Assembly (NCBI GenBank): GCA_016787645.1
Contig: JAEUUF010000014.1
Coordinates: 1-49,762 of the forward strand
DNA length: 49,762 nt
Source of the DNA: Cyclobacteriaceae bacterium
Lineage (GTDB): Bacteria > Bacteroidota > Bacteroidia > Cytophagales > Cyclobacteriaceae
Direction: 5' to 3'
Within the stretch, counting starts at the first letter, position 1. Every line of letters starts with the position of its first letter. Of the stretch, positions 34,912 through 43,944 are shown piece after piece. Below the pieces are notes generated by a model. That model was not told the DNA's origin. It made no database searches and saw only the letters and a list, made by a program, of their open reading frames with translations. A program made the translations under genes and the position numbers.

Positions 34912-34940
34912 TTGGCAATGCGCGGAAAAAACATATCTTG
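34912..34940 (+). promoter_or_regulatory. Candidate promoter of the secreted propeller gene
   Basis: TTG (34912-34914), 19 bases, then TATCTTG (34934-34940); the start codon is 18 bases on. Spacing and distance equal those of the TspO-like gene. Confidence 0.4.
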
Positions 34941-34958
34941 CCAGCTTAACACCCCATT

Positions 34959-36170
34959 ATGAACAAGACTTACTTGAACTATTGCCGTCTCGTGATGGCT
35001 GTCCTATTATTTATTTCGCCTGCTTCCACGGTCCTCGCACAGTGGGAACCTACTGGCAAACTGGAGCGAAAAGAGAAAGCCATCGACCCTCGCGCCGATC
35101 CGGACATCATTGTGGCCAAACCCACGAGGGTCGCGGCGGACAACACCGGAACTGTCGCCATTACTTTTCAAAAAGAGATCTGGAAGAACCCGGGAACGGG
35201 ATGGTTACGGGTTGAAGTACCCCGCTTTCCCTTTAGCGCCGTGGATGAGTTTGAATTTCAGGACGTTGCTGCTTATCAGGGCGTTACCTACCTGATCGCC
35301 GGCAGCGGCAAGATCTACCAGGTGGATGAAAAGAATGGCTGGGTTGAAATGAGTGGGGATGAGCGCGCACGGCGGATTGCCACGGATAACAACGGCCAGG
35401 TGTGGATCATCGATAGAAATTATGCCGTGAAGTATTTTGACTCCGGCAACGGTGTCTGGACCGTATACCCCGGCAATGCCAAAGCCAACGACATCGCTGC
35501 TTTCAATGGCACTCCGGTGATCGTTGCGCAACCGGGAGGTAATCTGTTGTATGGCACTGGTGGCCGCTGGGAGCAACTGGGCAACCTGGAGTGGAACTGC
35601 AGCCAGGTCAGCATCGACCCCACCAACGGAATGGTGTGGATGATCACCGGCACGAAGAGCAAAATTTGGGCATACACAGCAACTGGTTGGATGGAATACC
35701 CAGGCGGCGGCACGGCGATCGATGTGTGCGGCTATAACGGCAGCCCCTATATATTGACGCCGACCATGCAGGTCATGAAAGGCAAATCAACCGATCCTGC
35801 CTTCTTGAGCGCTGGTGCGATTGGCAATAACGCCGTGGTAACACCGGCACCGGCTGCTGTTGTGGCAGCGCCTGCGGCAGTTGCAGTGGCTTCTCCCACT
35901 GACCCTTACCTCCGTACCGCAAAAAGTACCTACAAGGCCAATGAATACTTCGAAGTGGAATTTGGCAACTTCGAGGGAAGTCTTTTTGATTCCATTACCC
36001 TCATTGAAAAGGATAAGCCCGATGATGAAATGGGGACCTTCAAGTATACGGGCGGCGGAGCGAATGGTAAAGTGGCTTTCTCCTATGCGTGGACCGGCAC
36101 CTATGAACTGCGCGGGTTCTTCAATAAAGGCAAGGAGGTCAAAGCAAGGCTTACAATTAAGATCGATTAG
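34959..36170 (+). CDS. Secreted tectonin-like propeller protein
   Basis: The 403-residue protein has a signal peptide (AVLLFISPASTVLAQ). Short repeats of about 40 residues follow with a conserved Trp strand: GWLRVEVP, NGWVEMSG, NGVWTVYPGNAKANDIAA, GRWEQLGNLEWNCSQVSID, TGWMEYPGGGTAIDVCG. These resemble tectonin/WD-like propeller blades used in carbohydrate binding. An Ala/Pro linker (about 285-305) joins a C-terminal beta-sandwich-like domain of about 100 residues (YKANEYFEVEFGNFEG; YAWTGTYELRGFF). The ligand is unknown. It is probably monocistronic. Confidence 0.65.
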   Translation: MNKTYLNYCRLVMAVLLFISPASTVLAQWEPTGKLERKEKAIDPRADPDIIVAKPTRVAADNTGTVAITFQKEIWKNPGTGWLRVEVPRFPFSAVDEFEFQDVAAYQGVTYLIAGSGKIYQVDEKNGWVEMSGDERARRIATDNNGQVWIIDRNYAVKYFDSGNGVWTVYPGNAKANDIAAFNGTPVIVAQPGGNLLYGTGGRWEQLGNLEWNCSQVSIDPTNGMVWMITGTKSKIWAYTATGWMEYPGGGTAIDVCGYNGSPYILTPTMQVMKGKSTDPAFLSAGAIGNNAVVTPAPAAVVAAPAAVAVASPTDPYLRTAKSTYKANEYFEVEFGNFEGSLFDSITLIEKDKPDDEMGTFKYTGGGANGKVAFSYAWTGTYELRGFFNKGKEVKARLTIKID

Positions 36171-36214
36171 GAGAAGTTCTGGATTTAAGAAACAAGAAGA
36201 GGTTGGCAGACGCT

Positions 36215-36607
36215 TTACTTCTTCTTGTTTACTGCTTCTTTCTTCAAGATCACATTTTCAGCCTTGAATACGCCATCCTCCAAACGGAAGTCAGTGAGTA
36301 GTTCGCCATCCGCAAAGCCATCGATAAAGATCTGAATGAGGCCTTCACTGGCAGTCCACTTTCCGGGTTTCTTCTCCGCTTTCTGGGGAACGGATCCATC
36401 TTCGCTGGCTGGGGTGAAGATCGTCCACATGCATGTGCCGTTGGTCGCAAGCACGTATCGGTCACTATCTTTCGTGACACTATCCCCCTTCGTAACCATG
36501 CGGTAGGTGCCCGCATATTTCTTCAGGTAGGAATTGGGCGTAGTCGTTTGTCCGATGGAGGTAAGTGTGACAGTTAACAAAATGATCAGGGTGCAGGCAG
36601 TTTTCAT
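36215..36607 (-). CDS. Small secreted protein of unknown function
   Basis: The 130-residue protein has a signal peptide (ACTLIILLTVTLTSIGQ). The rest reads as a small beta-rich domain (YLKKYAGTYRM, SDRYVLATNGTCMWTIF, PGKWTASEGLIQIFI, DFRLEDGVFKAEN) ending in a Lys-rich tail, loosely like lipocalin-type proteins of Bacteroidota. It is convergent with the propeller gene and 115 bases downstream of nuoN on the same strand. No role in respiration is suggested. Confidence 0.55.
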   Translation of the reverse strand: MKTACTLIILLTVTLTSIGQTTTPNSYLKKYAGTYRMVTKGDSVTKDSDRYVLATNGTCMWTIFTPASEDGSVPQKAEKKPGKWTASEGLIQIFIDGFADGELLTDFRLEDGVFKAENVILKKEAVNKKK

Positions 36608-36663
36608 TGCTTCGGGGTGAAGCAGTAAGGTAGGAATTTCCCTTTCAATTTTGAGCCACCATC

Positions 36664-36700
36664 CTTCGCGCCTTTTAGCGCCTTACGCGCCTTTGCGAGA
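36664..36700. repeat. Interspersed CGCCTTTGCGAG repeat, second copy
   Basis: It contains AGCGCCTTACGCGCCTTTGC and resembles the run at 34776-34832. It sits just beyond the end of nuoN. Confidence 0.4.
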
Positions 36701-36722
36701 GACTTCCCTAATCTCGCTCAGA

Positions 36723-38132
36723 TTAGATCAGGCTGGCAATGTAATCGTACACCCCGCTCACAAACCCGATGGCTGCGATACCAACGAGACAAATCGTGAA
36801 GGCGAGCTTCTCCTGCCAGGTAGAAGTAAGAGTGGCCACGGGAGCCTCGCTCTTGTTGATGAACATGGCCTTGACCACCAGGAGATAGTAGTACAGTGAG
36901 ATGGTGGCGTTGATCACCGCAATGAAGACGAGGATGTAGAGCCCTTTTGCCGCTGCGGCGGTGAAGAGGAAGAATTTTCCAAAGAAACCGGCCACCGGCG
37001 GGATGCCCGCCAGCGAGAACAATGCCAGCAACATGATCAGGCTCAGGCGCGGGTTGGTGAGGTAGAACCCGTTGAAGTCTTCGATGTTTTCCTTGCCGGT
37101 TGCATTGAACACCATGCTCAGCACTCCGAAGACGGCCAGGTTGGAGAGAGAATAAATCATCATGAAGTAGACCACGGTGGTCATTCCGAGGTTGTCATTG
37201 TTCACAAAACCCAGCATCATGAAGCCGGCTTGCGTGATCGATGAGAAGGCCAGGAAACGTTTCAGGTTCTTCTGGCGCAAAGCGAAAAGGTTACCAACGA
37301 CCATCGTAGTCACCGACAGCAGATAGGCCGCCAGTGTCCATGACTTGGGGTAGAGGGTGAATACATTATAGAGTACCAGCATCAAAGTGAAGAGCGCCGC
37401 ACCTTTGGAGACCACGGAGAAATACATGGTCACCGGCAAAGGCGAGCCTTCGTACACATCGGCTGTCCACAAGTGGAAGGGAACAAGCGAGAGCTTAAAT
37501 CCGAAACCGGCCACGAAAAGCACTAGCCCAAAAACAGAAAGTGCCTGCGCATCTGTAAGGGATGCCATTTCACTGAAGTAAAGCGTACCGTACGAACCAT
37601 ACAGCAACGACAAACCCATCAGCAGCACGGCAGAAGATACCGCGGACGACATCAGGAGTTTGATGCCTGCTTCAGCGCTGCGGCGAAGTTTCTTGTCAAA
37701 TGCGGCGAGGAGGGTGAGGGGAAGCGTGGCCGTCTCCAGCCCGAGGTACAACATGAGGAAATTTCCCGCTGAAATCATGAACGACATACCCATCAACGTG
37801 GAAAAGATCAGCATGTAAAAGGCACCGGTCTTGGGTTGGTTCTCAGGCTTGCGCAACCAGCTTGCCGACTGCAGCAGGATGATGAAGGTCGATATGTTCA
37901 GGATCAACTTGAGCGTATTGCGCAGTGGATCACTAAGGAACATCTGGCCAAACAGGCTGGTGGTCTCTACCGGGTAGAAGCCAACCGCTGTAACGAGACC
38001 GAAACCAAAGAGGGTGCCATTCACCAACCTGCCGTTGTCTTTCCCTTCCGTGAGATCAACAATGAGGTGGTAAAGTACAAGCAGGGTAAGCAGGACTTCG
38101 TTCCGTAGAATATATACATCGGTCCAGGTCAT
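36723..38132 (-). CDS. nuoN: NADH-quinone oxidoreductase-like subunit N
   Basis: This antiporter-like membrane subunit of complex I has 469 residues and about 14 helices. The characteristic segments are visible: LMLYLGLETATLPLTLLAAF with the TM5 Glu, LVPFHLWTADVYEGSPLPVT, and FLAFSSITQAGFMMLGF. It is the last gene of the nuo operon; its ATG overlaps the nuoM stop. A perfect 7-base inverted repeat (36708-36726) overlaps its stop codon and may help end the transcript, though no T-run follows. It forms part of the proton-pumping arm. Confidence 0.95.
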   Translation of the reverse strand: MTWTDVYILRNEVLLTLLVLYHLIVDLTEGKDNGRLVNGTLFGFGLVTAVGFYPVETTSLFGQMFLSDPLRNTLKLILNISTFIILLQSASWLRKPENQPKTGAFYMLIFSTLMGMSFMISAGNFLMLYLGLETATLPLTLLAAFDKKLRRSAEAGIKLLMSSAVSSAVLLMGLSLLYGSYGTLYFSEMASLTDAQALSVFGLVLFVAGFGFKLSLVPFHLWTADVYEGSPLPVTMYFSVVSKGAALFTLMLVLYNVFTLYPKSWTLAAYLLSVTTMVVGNLFALRQKNLKRFLAFSSITQAGFMMLGFVNNDNLGMTTVVYFMMIYSLSNLAVFGVLSMVFNATGKENIEDFNGFYLTNPRLSLIMLLALFSLAGIPPVAGFFGKFFLFTAAAAKGLYILVFIAVINATISLYYYLLVVKAMFINKSEAPVATLTSTWQEKLAFTICLVGIAAIGFVSGVYDYIASLI

Positions 38133-39628
38133 AGTCTTGCAATTAGGTGTTGAATAATGTCGCCGAGCGGTTCGCGGATGAGGGCCGACAACCAGAAGGG
38201 CGCCATCCCGATAGCGGTGATGGAGATCACCAGGGTGATGGTACTTACTTTCTCAAACCACTTTGCATCCTTCAGTTCGTTGTAGTGCTCGTTCTTGATC
38301 GGCCCCAGTAACAGTATGCCCACCACGCGCAGTATGTATACGGCGGTGATGACGATGGACGAACAGGCGACAATCGTGGCGATACGATGGAAGGTATCCG
38401 AATTCTGGAAACTCCCCACGAAAATGGTCATCTCGGCAACGAAACCACTCAGGCCTGGCAGCCCCAGCGAGGCAAGACCGGCAATGACGTAGACCACAGA
38501 GAGGAAGGGGATCACTTTCATTAGTCCACCCATCTCGTCGATCATCCGGGTGTGGGTGCGACCGTAGATCATCCCTATCAACGCAAAGAAGAGTGCCGTC
38601 ATCAGTCCGTGGGAGATCATTTGAAGAATCGCGCCAGTCGTGGCTGTCTCATTCATCATGAGGAGTGCGAACAGCACCAGCCCGCAGTGACTGACGGAAG
38701 AATAGGCGTTGATGTACTTGAGGTCTTTCTGCCAGATCGCTCCAAAGGCGCCGTACACCACGCTGATGGTCGTGAGGATAATGAAGATCCAGGCCATTGC
38801 ATGTGCACCTTCGGGCAACAGGTACATGGCTACCCGGAAAGCGCCATAGCCGCCGAGTTTCATCAATACGCCTGCGTGCAGCATCGATACTGCCGTGGGC
38901 GCCGACGCGTGACCGTCGGGCGACCAGGTGTGGAACGGGAAGAGAGCACCGAGTACTCCAAACCCAATAAAGGTGAATGGGAAGAAGAACAGCTGCGCAT
39001 CGCGGGGAATGCTCACCTTGGCTATCTCGGTAAGATCGAAGGTAAGACGACCACCTTCCGGCGAAGAGTTGAAGTAGATGCCAAGCAAGCCAACCAACAG
39101 CAATGCCGATCCCGCCATGAGCATCAACGTCAGTTTCATGGCGGAGTATTCTTTCGGTCCGCTGCCCCAGATTCCAATTAACAAGTACATAGGAATCACC
39201 GCCACTTCGTAGAAGAGGAACATAGTGAAGAGGTCGAGCGAAATGAAGAACCCAAACACCCCGGAAGCGAGGATGATCAGGGAGATAAAGAACTCCTTGG
39301 TTAGAAAATCGACCTGCCATGAGGCAAAAACGCCTGCGAACGTGACCAGCGAGGTCAGCACGATCATGGAAAGTGAGATGCCATCAATGCCGAATTTGTA
39401 CTGGATATTGAATGCTTCATACCATGTTGATGTAGAGACCAGGAGCATTGCATCCGTGTTGCCTGCATTGCGCAAGCTATAGAAGAGATAAACGAGGTAG
39501 AAGGAGAACAGCAACTGTGCACCCATGCCTACAGCGGAAATGACACGGACCTGCTTGAGGTCTTTCACCAGGGCAATACCTGCTACGGTGAGAACCGGGA
39601 TGAGGATAAGAAAGAGTAGGGGATTCAT
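38129..39628 (-). CDS. nuoM: NADH-quinone oxidoreductase-like subunit M
   Basis: This antiporter-like subunit has 499 residues. Landmarks are FLFYEVAVIPMYLLIGIWGS (TM5 Glu), FPFHTWSPDGHASAPTAVSM (TM7-8 with conserved Lys replaced locally by the usual FHTWLPDAH-type sequence), and INAYSSVSHCGLVLFAL. It belongs to the pumping arm of complex I between subunits L and N. It starts eight bases after the nuoL stop. Confidence 0.95.
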   Translation of the reverse strand: MNPLLFLILIPVLTVAGIALVKDLKQVRVISAVGMGAQLLFSFYLVYLFYSLRNAGNTDAMLLVSTSTWYEAFNIQYKFGIDGISLSMIVLTSLVTFAGVFASWQVDFLTKEFFISLIILASGVFGFFISLDLFTMFLFYEVAVIPMYLLIGIWGSGPKEYSAMKLTLMLMAGSALLLVGLLGIYFNSSPEGGRLTFDLTEIAKVSIPRDAQLFFFPFTFIGFGVLGALFPFHTWSPDGHASAPTAVSMLHAGVLMKLGGYGAFRVAMYLLPEGAHAMAWIFIILTTISVVYGAFGAIWQKDLKYINAYSSVSHCGLVLFALLMMNETATTGAILQMISHGLMTALFFALIGMIYGRTHTRMIDEMGGLMKVIPFLSVVYVIAGLASLGLPGLSGFVAEMTIFVGSFQNSDTFHRIATIVACSSIVITAVYILRVVGILLLGPIKNEHYNELKDAKWFEKVSTITLVISITAIGMAPFWLSALIREPLGDIIQHLIARL

Positions 39629-39636
39629 GACCGGGT

Positions 39637-41547
39637 TCAGTTAAGGTATAAGATCAACAAAGCCAGCACAAGCACACCGGAGGCGAAATACCAGATATAC
39701 AACTGAACATGTCCCGACTGCATCCGCTTGATGGCGGCGGAACCAGCCACGGTGGAATTGCCAATGAAATTCATCGTGCCATCCACAATATGCCGGTCGA
39801 ACCAGGCGACAGGGCGTGAGATAAACTGGAAGATGATGCTCTTCGTGATGAAAAGATAAATTTCATCGATATAGAACTTATTGTACGCTGCTGTATATAC
39901 GCCACTCAAGCTCTTTGAAATGGCATCCGGACGCAAGCTTGGTCTTGCATAGAGCCATGCAGCAGTCAGGATGCCGATAACGGCAATAGCAATGGACGGT
40001 CCAGCGATGGACCAATGGAAGGCTGTTTCGAACGGTTTGTTATCGCTCGTCACCAGGTCATGGAACGGCACAAAACCGGCGACAACGGAAGCAATCGCGA
40101 GAAACATCAAGGGAACGGTCATGACTACCGGCGACTCATGGGGTGCATGATGATAGGCGGGTGTCTGGTTCCAGAAGATCCGGAAGTAGAGACGGAACAT
40201 GTAGAAAGCAGTGATGCCAGCGACCAGCCACTGCACAGCGAAAATCAGTTTGTTGTGCTCAAATGCAGCGACAAGAATTTCATCCTTGCTGAAGAATCCT
40301 GAGAGCGGCGGGATGCCCGCGATAGTCAGGCAGGCAACGAGGAAGGTAAGGTGGGTGACGGGCATTGACTTGCGCAGACCTCCCATCTCGGTCATCAGGT
40401 TGCTGTGCACGGCATGAATCACCGAGCCTGCGCCGAGGAAGAGGAGTGCTTTGAAGAAAGCGTGAGTGAAGAGGTGGAAAAGGGAAGCCATGTACCCAAG
40501 GCCGGCTTCTCCGCCATATCCGGAAACGCCGAGGGCCACCATCATGTAACCGATCTGCGATAAGGTTGAAAAGGCGAGTACTCGTTTAATGTCCAGTTGT
40601 GTGCAGGCAATAACCGCCGCAAACAACGACGTGAAGCTGCCTACGTACATGATAACAGTAAGGGCATCTGGTGCTGAAAGGGCGTAGGCGGGGAACAACC
40701 TGGCCACGAGGTACACACCGGCGACCACCATGGTGGCCGCATGGATAAGTGCGGAGACCGGCGTCGGGCCTTCCATGGCATCGGGCAGCCAGATGTGCAA
40801 GGGGAACATGGCTGACTTACCGGCACCACCCATAAAGATGAGCAACAAGGCCCATGTAGTGACTGACAAGCCCATGAACGCGGCTGTGGAAGCTTGCCCA
40901 ATAACAGGACCCTGCAAACTAGTCAGTGTTTGGAATTCAAATGTGCCAGTGTTGAAAGAGAGAATGAGTATCCCGACCAGGAAACCCAGGTCAGCAAACC
41001 GGGTGACGATAAACGCTTTCTTGGAGGCGGCGACTGCGGAGGGCTTTTGATAATAAAACCCAATCAGCAGGTAGGAAGAAACACCGACTAGTTCCCAGAA
41101 GATATACATCTGGAAAATATTGGTAGCCACCACCAAACCAAGCATGGAGAAAGTGAATAGCGACAGGAAGGCAAAGTACCGGGTGTACCCTTTTTCACCC
41201 TTCATATAACCAATGCTGTACAAGTGCACCATCGCGGAAACAAGCGTGATGACCACCAGCATCATCACGGAGAGCGGATCAAGCAGGATGCCGAGATGAA
41301 TAATCAATTTGTCCGTCAGCGGCAACCACGTAATCTTGTAGGCCTCGATGGCCTCAAAACCAGCTTCGCCAGCCTCTTGGGTGAAATAGGTGAATGCGGT
41401 GGCACAGGACAGCGCGGCAATGATAAACAGGTTAGCCGTTCCAATGATTCCGGCAAGGGCAACAGGAAGCCTTTTGCTCAGCAGGCCAAGACCCAGGAAC
41501 GTGACCAGCGGAAGAAGAAGAATGATTAAGGTGTACGCGTAGTCCAT
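39637..41547 (-). CDS. nuoL: NADH-quinone oxidoreductase-like subunit L
   Basis: This is the largest antiporter-like subunit (636 residues). It has IFWELVGVSSYLLIGFYYQK (TM5 Glu), GKSAMFPLHIWLPDAMEGPT, ALIHAATMVVAGVYLVAR, and the C-terminal extension with a final membrane helix (YIWYFASGVLVLALLILYL) that forms the lateral helix along the membrane arm. It lies between nuoK and nuoM with tight spacing. Its presence with M and N shows that the full set of pumping subunits is kept although the NADH module is not encoded here. Confidence 0.96.
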   Translation of the reverse strand: MDYAYTLIILLLPLVTFLGLGLLSKRLPVALAGIIGTANLFIIAALSCATAFTYFTQEAGEAGFEAIEAYKITWLPLTDKLIIHLGILLDPLSVMMLVVITLVSAMVHLYSIGYMKGEKGYTRYFAFLSLFTFSMLGLVVATNIFQMYIFWELVGVSSYLLIGFYYQKPSAVAASKKAFIVTRFADLGFLVGILILSFNTGTFEFQTLTSLQGPVIGQASTAAFMGLSVTTWALLLIFMGGAGKSAMFPLHIWLPDAMEGPTPVSALIHAATMVVAGVYLVARLFPAYALSAPDALTVIMYVGSFTSLFAAVIACTQLDIKRVLAFSTLSQIGYMMVALGVSGYGGEAGLGYMASLFHLFTHAFFKALLFLGAGSVIHAVHSNLMTEMGGLRKSMPVTHLTFLVACLTIAGIPPLSGFFSKDEILVAAFEHNKLIFAVQWLVAGITAFYMFRLYFRIFWNQTPAYHHAPHESPVVMTVPLMFLAIASVVAGFVPFHDLVTSDNKPFETAFHWSIAGPSIAIAVIGILTAAWLYARPSLRPDAISKSLSGVYTAAYNKFYIDEIYLFITKSIIFQFISRPVAWFDRHIVDGTMNFIGNSTVAGSAAIKRMQSGHVQLYIWYFASGVLVLALLILYLN

Positions 41548-41553
41548 AGGTCA

Positions 41554-41877
41554 TTAGAATTTCAGTTCGTCAACATCATCCACACTGACGGTGGCAAACT
41601 GCCGGTAAATATTAATGATCAGGGCGATCGCCACAGCGGCTTCGGCGGCGGCAATGGCCATGACAATAAGTGCGAAGAAGTGACCTTCCAGCCGATGTGG
41701 GAAGAGGTAGTGGTTGAAGGCAGTAAAATTGATGTTGACCGCATTCAGCATCAGTTCCACTCCCATCAGCATGGTGATGAGGTTCCTCCGGATCAGCACG
41801 CCCATCAGCCCGATGAAGAACACGAGGATGCTCAGGATGATCATGTAGTCGAGCGGTATTTCGGCCTGTAGGTTCAT
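41554..41877 (-). CDS. nuoK: NADH-quinone oxidoreductase-like subunit K
   Basis: The 107-residue membrane subunit has three helices. The conserved Glu residues of the proton path are visible in LITMLMGVELMLNAVNINF and IAAAEAAVAIALIINIYR. It contacts subunits J and L in the membrane arm. The start overlaps the end of nuoJ by four bases. Confidence 0.95.
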   Translation of the reverse strand: MNLQAEIPLDYMIILSILVFFIGLMGVLIRRNLITMLMGVELMLNAVNINFTAFNHYLFPHRLEGHFFALIVMAIAAAEAAVAIALIINIYRQFATVSVDDVDELKF

Positions 41878-42383
41878 GTGCGATTTTTTAAGGCGATGAA
41901 GATGGACCCTACCAGGGCGGCCAGCAGCAGGATGCTGATCACTTCAAAGGGTAATGCGTAACCATTTTCTCCTGTACCCATCAGTTGCAGTCCAATGGTG
42001 CGCATGTCCGTGCCAATGGCAGGTTTCGAGCTTGGCTTGAAGGCAAACTGAAGGATGGTGACAGCCGATAGGGCAATTCCCGCGATCGCTGTAAGGGCAC
42101 CGGAGAGCAAGTGACTGCGCCTGGGTGGCTCAAGCTTGCTGTTGATCTGGCTGGTGAGCAAGATGGAGAAGATGATCAGCACGACGATACCGCCGGCATA
42201 TAAAATCAGCTGGACAGCCGCCAGGAACGGGAAGTTCATCATGTAGTACAACCCGGCCATCGCCACAAGCACAAACAGGAGATAGATAGCCGCACGGAGG
42301 ATCTTCCGGCTCGTGATGGATAGAATAGAAAACACCACGATGGAGATCGCAAGAATAAAGAAGATGATCTTGGGGCCGGTCAT
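41874..42383 (-). CDS. nuoJ: NADH-quinone oxidoreductase-like subunit J
   Basis: The 169-residue membrane subunit has five helices. The conserved segment FLAAVQLILYAGGIVVLIIF (TM3 pi-bulge region with Tyr and Gly-Gly) is present, and the final helix FEVISILLLAALVGSIFIAL is typical. It overlaps nuoI by four bases and nuoK by four, so it is translated in the same operon. Confidence 0.94.
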   Translation of the reverse strand: MTGPKIIFFILAISIVVFSILSITSRKILRAAIYLLFVLVAMAGLYYMMNFPFLAAVQLILYAGGIVVLIIFSILLTSQINSKLEPPRRSHLLSGALTAIAGIALSAVTILQFAFKPSSKPAIGTDMRTIGLQLMGTGENGYALPFEVISILLLAALVGSIFIALKNRT

Positions 42384-42877
42384 TCGTTCGTCGTTATGGA
42401 GGAGGACCCTGGTTTGTTCAGCACTTTGACCAGTTTCGACTTGTCAAAAACAGCATGCTCAAACGTGTTGTCAAATTTCAGCGCGTTTTCGTCACAAGCC
42501 GGAACACAAAGTCCGCAGAACGTGCAGGTATCGAGGTGATAAATGTATTGGTCAAGTATCTTCTTGGTTCGGCCATCGGCGCCGACCACTTTCTTGGCGA
42601 TGACTTCGATGGAGCCATTCGGGCAGCGGCGTGCACAGGTATTGCACACGTTGCATCGATGATGATTGTTCTCGTCGTGGATAAGAATGAGTTCGCCTTT
42701 GAAATTGCCGAACATCTTTAGTTCAGCGCGGTTTTCGGGATACTTCTGTGTAACGATGGTGCTGGGCTTTACAAAGTATTTGCCCGTCACTTTCATGCCG
42801 TTCACCAGCGAGGCTACTCCCTGGTAAATTTCCCGGAAGTAGTTGCCAACTTCTTTGAGAGTGCTCAGAAGTGCCAT
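42380..42877 (-). CDS. nuoI: NADH-quinone oxidoreductase-like subunit I (two [4Fe-4S] clusters)
   Basis: This 165-residue ferredoxin-like subunit of the hydrophilic arm has both cluster motifs intact: [12 protein letters not shown] and [11 protein letters not shown]. With B, C and D it makes the quinone module. The frame is open to 42943, but that start would run 79 bases into nuoH; the ATG at 42877 leaves a 13-base overlap and gives the usual N-terminal helix. In complexes without subunits E, F and G, as in chloroplast and cyanobacterial NDH-1, this subunit receives electrons directly from the carrier; the same is inferred here. Confidence 0.94.
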   Translation of the reverse strand: MALLSTLKEVGNYFREIYQGVASLVNGMKVTGKYFVKPSTIVTQKYPENRAELKMFGNFKGELILIHDENNHHRCNVCNTCARRCPNGSIEVIAKKVVGADGRTKKILDQYIYHLDTCTFCGLCVPACDENALKFDNTFEHAVFDKSKLVKVLNKPGSSSITTNE

Positions 42878-43941
42878 TGCATGAGGATTAAGAAGGAAAT
42901 GAGAATCAGGTTCATCAGGTTGATGGGCAGCAAATATTTCCATTCCAGCGCCAGGAGCTGGTCAATGCGCAGGCGCGGGAAAGTCCACTTGAACCACATC
43001 ATCAGGTAGATCACAAAGGCGGTCTTGCCGAAGAACCAGAACACCGGCGGAATGTAATCCATCACTTTGTTGAAGGCATCAAAGTGCCAGATATGAAAGG
43101 GCAGCCATCCGCCCAGGAATAACGTGGTGGCGATGGCGGCGATGATGAACATGTTCATGTACTCGGCGAGGAAGAAGAACGCGAACTTGATGCCGGAATA
43201 CTCGGTATGAAACCCGGCCGTGAGTTCCGATTCTGCTTCCGCCAGGTCGAAAGGTCCGCGGTTGGTCTCCGCAGTGCCGGCCACCAGGTAGATCACAAAC
43301 GCGATCCAGGCCGGGATGTGGCCTTTAAAGATCCACCAGCCATCTTCCTGCGAGGCGATAATTTCTGAAAATTGCATGGAGCCTGCGTAAGCAATGATGC
43401 AGAGGAGGGCAAGGCCCACAGAAAGTTCATAACTGATCACCTGGGCACCGGAGCGCATTGCGCCGATTACTGAATACTTGCTGTTGCTGGCCCACCCGGC
43501 AATGAGTACGCCAATCACACCCATCGAGGAGATGGCAAGAATGTACAGTACACCGATGTTCAGATCGATGGCCTGAAGCCCCTTGGCAAACGGAATCGAC
43601 CCGATGGCCATGATGGAAGCGACGATGACGATAAAGGGAGCGATGTTGAAGAGAAAGCTGTCAGCGTTGCGGATGAAAATCAATTCCTTCATCAGCAATT
43701 TGATGAGGTCGGCGATAGTTTGAAATACTCCGCCGGGCCCCACGCGGTTGGGACCGAGACGGTTTTGCATGCGTGCGCAAATCTTGCGTTCGGCGTATAC
43801 AAGGTAGAGCCCAAGCACAGCGTAGAAAGCGAGAAGAACCAGCCCTAGCAACACCATGGAAATCAAGCCTGCCCAAAACGGGCTGAAGGTGGTGTCGAGC
43901 CAGGAGGTAATGGAGTTAACAAGTGGGCCAAAGTCGTACAT
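42865..43941 (-). CDS. nuoH: NADH-quinone oxidoreductase-like subunit H
   Basis: The 358-residue membrane subunit joins the quinone site to the pumping arm. The signatures [20 protein letters not shown] and [20 protein letters not shown] are present, with the conserved acidic residues of the E-channel. It has eight or nine membrane helices. It follows nuoD after only three bases. In 14-subunit operons the genes for E, F and G lie exactly between D and H; they are absent here. Confidence 0.96.
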   Translation of the reverse strand: MYDFGPLVNSITSWLDTTFSPFWAGLISMVLLGLVLLAFYAVLGLYLVYAERKICARMQNRLGPNRVGPGGVFQTIADLIKLLMKELIFIRNADSFLFNIAPFIVIVASIMAIGSIPFAKGLQAIDLNIGVLYILAISSMGVIGVLIAGWASNSKYSVIGAMRSGAQVISYELSVGLALLCIIAYAGSMQFSEIIASQEDGWWIFKGHIPAWIAFVIYLVAGTAETNRGPFDLAEAESELTAGFHTEYSGIKFAFFFLAEYMNMFIIAAIATTLFLGGWLPFHIWHFDAFNKVMDYIPPVFWFFGKTAFVIYLMMWFKWTFPRLRIDQLLALEWKYLLPINLMNLILISFLILMQWHF

Positions 43942-43944
43942 ACA

